From NCBI GenBank assembly GCA_963771735.1, contig CAVYUN010000003.1, forward strand, positions 124,001-188,000: 64,000 nt of DNA, given 5' to 3'. The notes under the pieces were generated by a model. It saw only the letters and a list, made by a program, of their open reading frames with translations, was not told where the DNA came from and did no database searches. The position numbers and the translations under genes were made by a program. The stretch is from 66-474 sp963771735. GTDB taxonomy: Bacteria > Pseudomonadota > Gammaproteobacteria > Xanthomonadales > Rhodanobacteraceae. Numbering within the stretch: position 1 is the stretch's first letter; every line of letters starts with the position of its first letter. Of the stretch, positions 63,599 to 64,000 are shown one piece after another.

Positions 63599-64000
63599 TC
63601 ATTCGTCCTCGCCGGCACCCGGTGCCAGCAGGCGCGCCGCTTCGAACACGCAGGCGAAGGTGGAGCCCTTGCCCGGTTCGCTCTCGATCCGCATGTGCGC
63701 CTCGTGCAGGTTGACCACGTGCTTGACGATCGACAAGCCGAGCCCGGTACCGCCGGTGCCGCGCGAGCGGCTGGATGACACACGGTAGAAACGTTCGGTC
63801 AGTCGCGAAAGATGTTCCTCCGAAATCCCGTAGCCGGTGTCGGTCACGGAATATTCGGCGCCTTCCGGGGTCAACCGCCAGCGGATCGTGATCGAACCGC
63901 CCTCGGTGGTGTAGCGCACCGCGTTGCTCACCAGGTTCGAGAACGCGCTGTGCAGGTCCTTGAGCGAACCCAGCAAGTCGACGTGGGCCTCGTCCAGCAC
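63599..64000 (-). CDS. phoR: PhoR sensor kinase, C-terminal part (cut at window end)
   Basis: The last ~133 residues of a histidine kinase; the 5' part lies beyond the window. The ATP-binding HATPase domain is visible: N box NLVSNAVRYTTEGG, G1 box VTDTGYGISEEHL, F box TERFYRVS, G2 box GTGLGLSIVKHVV. The tail ends LLAPGAGEDE. Adjacent to phoU and in the pho cluster, so PhoR is the natural assignment; the start shown is the window edge. Confidence 0.85.
   Translation of the reverse strand: MLDEAHVDLLGSLKDLHSAFSNLVSNAVRYTTEGGSITIRWRLTPEGAEYSVTDTGYGISEEHLSRLTERFYRVSSSRSRGTGGTGLGLSIVKHVVNLHEAHMRIESEPGKGSTFACVFEAARLLAPGAGEDE

Overview
The window is about 64 kb of GC-rich DNA from a gammaproteobacterium, most likely a Xanthomonadales member near Rhodanobacteraceae/Xanthomonadaceae. 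Evidence: the block csrA-alaS-recX-recA-cinA (transcribed from cinA towards csrA), the 77-residue CsrA, several TonB-dependent receptors, a tpm methyltransferase, a bacteriocuprein-free copper/zinc resistance set, and a pst operon divergent from an OprO/P-type porin. Species assignment is inference from gene content only.

Region 1 (1-12.1 kb) is an unstable accessory zone. It holds an alpha/beta hydrolase, an SRPBCC protein, a RIO1-like kinase, remnants of a flavin-dependent tryptophan halogenase locus (a multiply frameshifted halogenase and a DUF6445 C-terminal fragment), an ArsR regulator, a tandem STAS-like protein, an Mrr restriction endonuclease and a DUF4160/DUF2442 pair. Its signature is partial gene copies: two 3'-end copies and one 5'-end copy of hutU (urocanase) surround the full hutU, and the 3' end of the STAS gene is also duplicated 4 kb away. 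No integrase or transposase is visible. Four genes between 3.8 and 17.6 kb carry single-base indels (halogenase, a small membrane protein, hutU, ggt), whereas nothing from 17.7 to 64 kb does.

Region 2 (12.1-26.2 kb) is mostly metabolic and envelope genes: Tat-exported beta-carbonic anhydrase, CLC channel, TPMT, gamma-glutamyltransferase, aldo/keto reductase, two tandem Spy/CpxP-like LTxxQ proteins, and a histidine-degradation cluster (hutF, a GNAT-nitrilase fusion, hutI). hutH and hutG are not in the window.

Region 3 (26.2-39.6 kb) is metal homeostasis plus housekeeping: a CDF exporter, a MerC-like protein, a TonB-dependent receptor with an 18-bp perfect Zur-like palindrome, two tail-to-tail Fur/Zur-family regulators, gltX, an Atm1-type ABC exporter, and a merR-copA operon with a clear MerR-type promoter.

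Region 4 (39.7-47 kb) has four tRNA genes (Arg-TCT, Pro-TGG, Arg-ACG, Ser-GCT), an 18-20 bp duplication of the tRNA-Pro 3' end around a hairpin-rich spacer, then csrA, alaS, recX, recA and cinA.

Region 5 (47-64 kb) is phosphate-centred: a secreted histidine phosphatase, a phosphodiesterase-TonB receptor operon, a GT4 glycosyltransferase with a PAP2 phosphatase, ppk1-ppx, an OprO/P porin divergent from pstSCAB-phoU with PHO-box-like sites in the shared intergenic region, and the 3' part of phoR, cut by the window edge.
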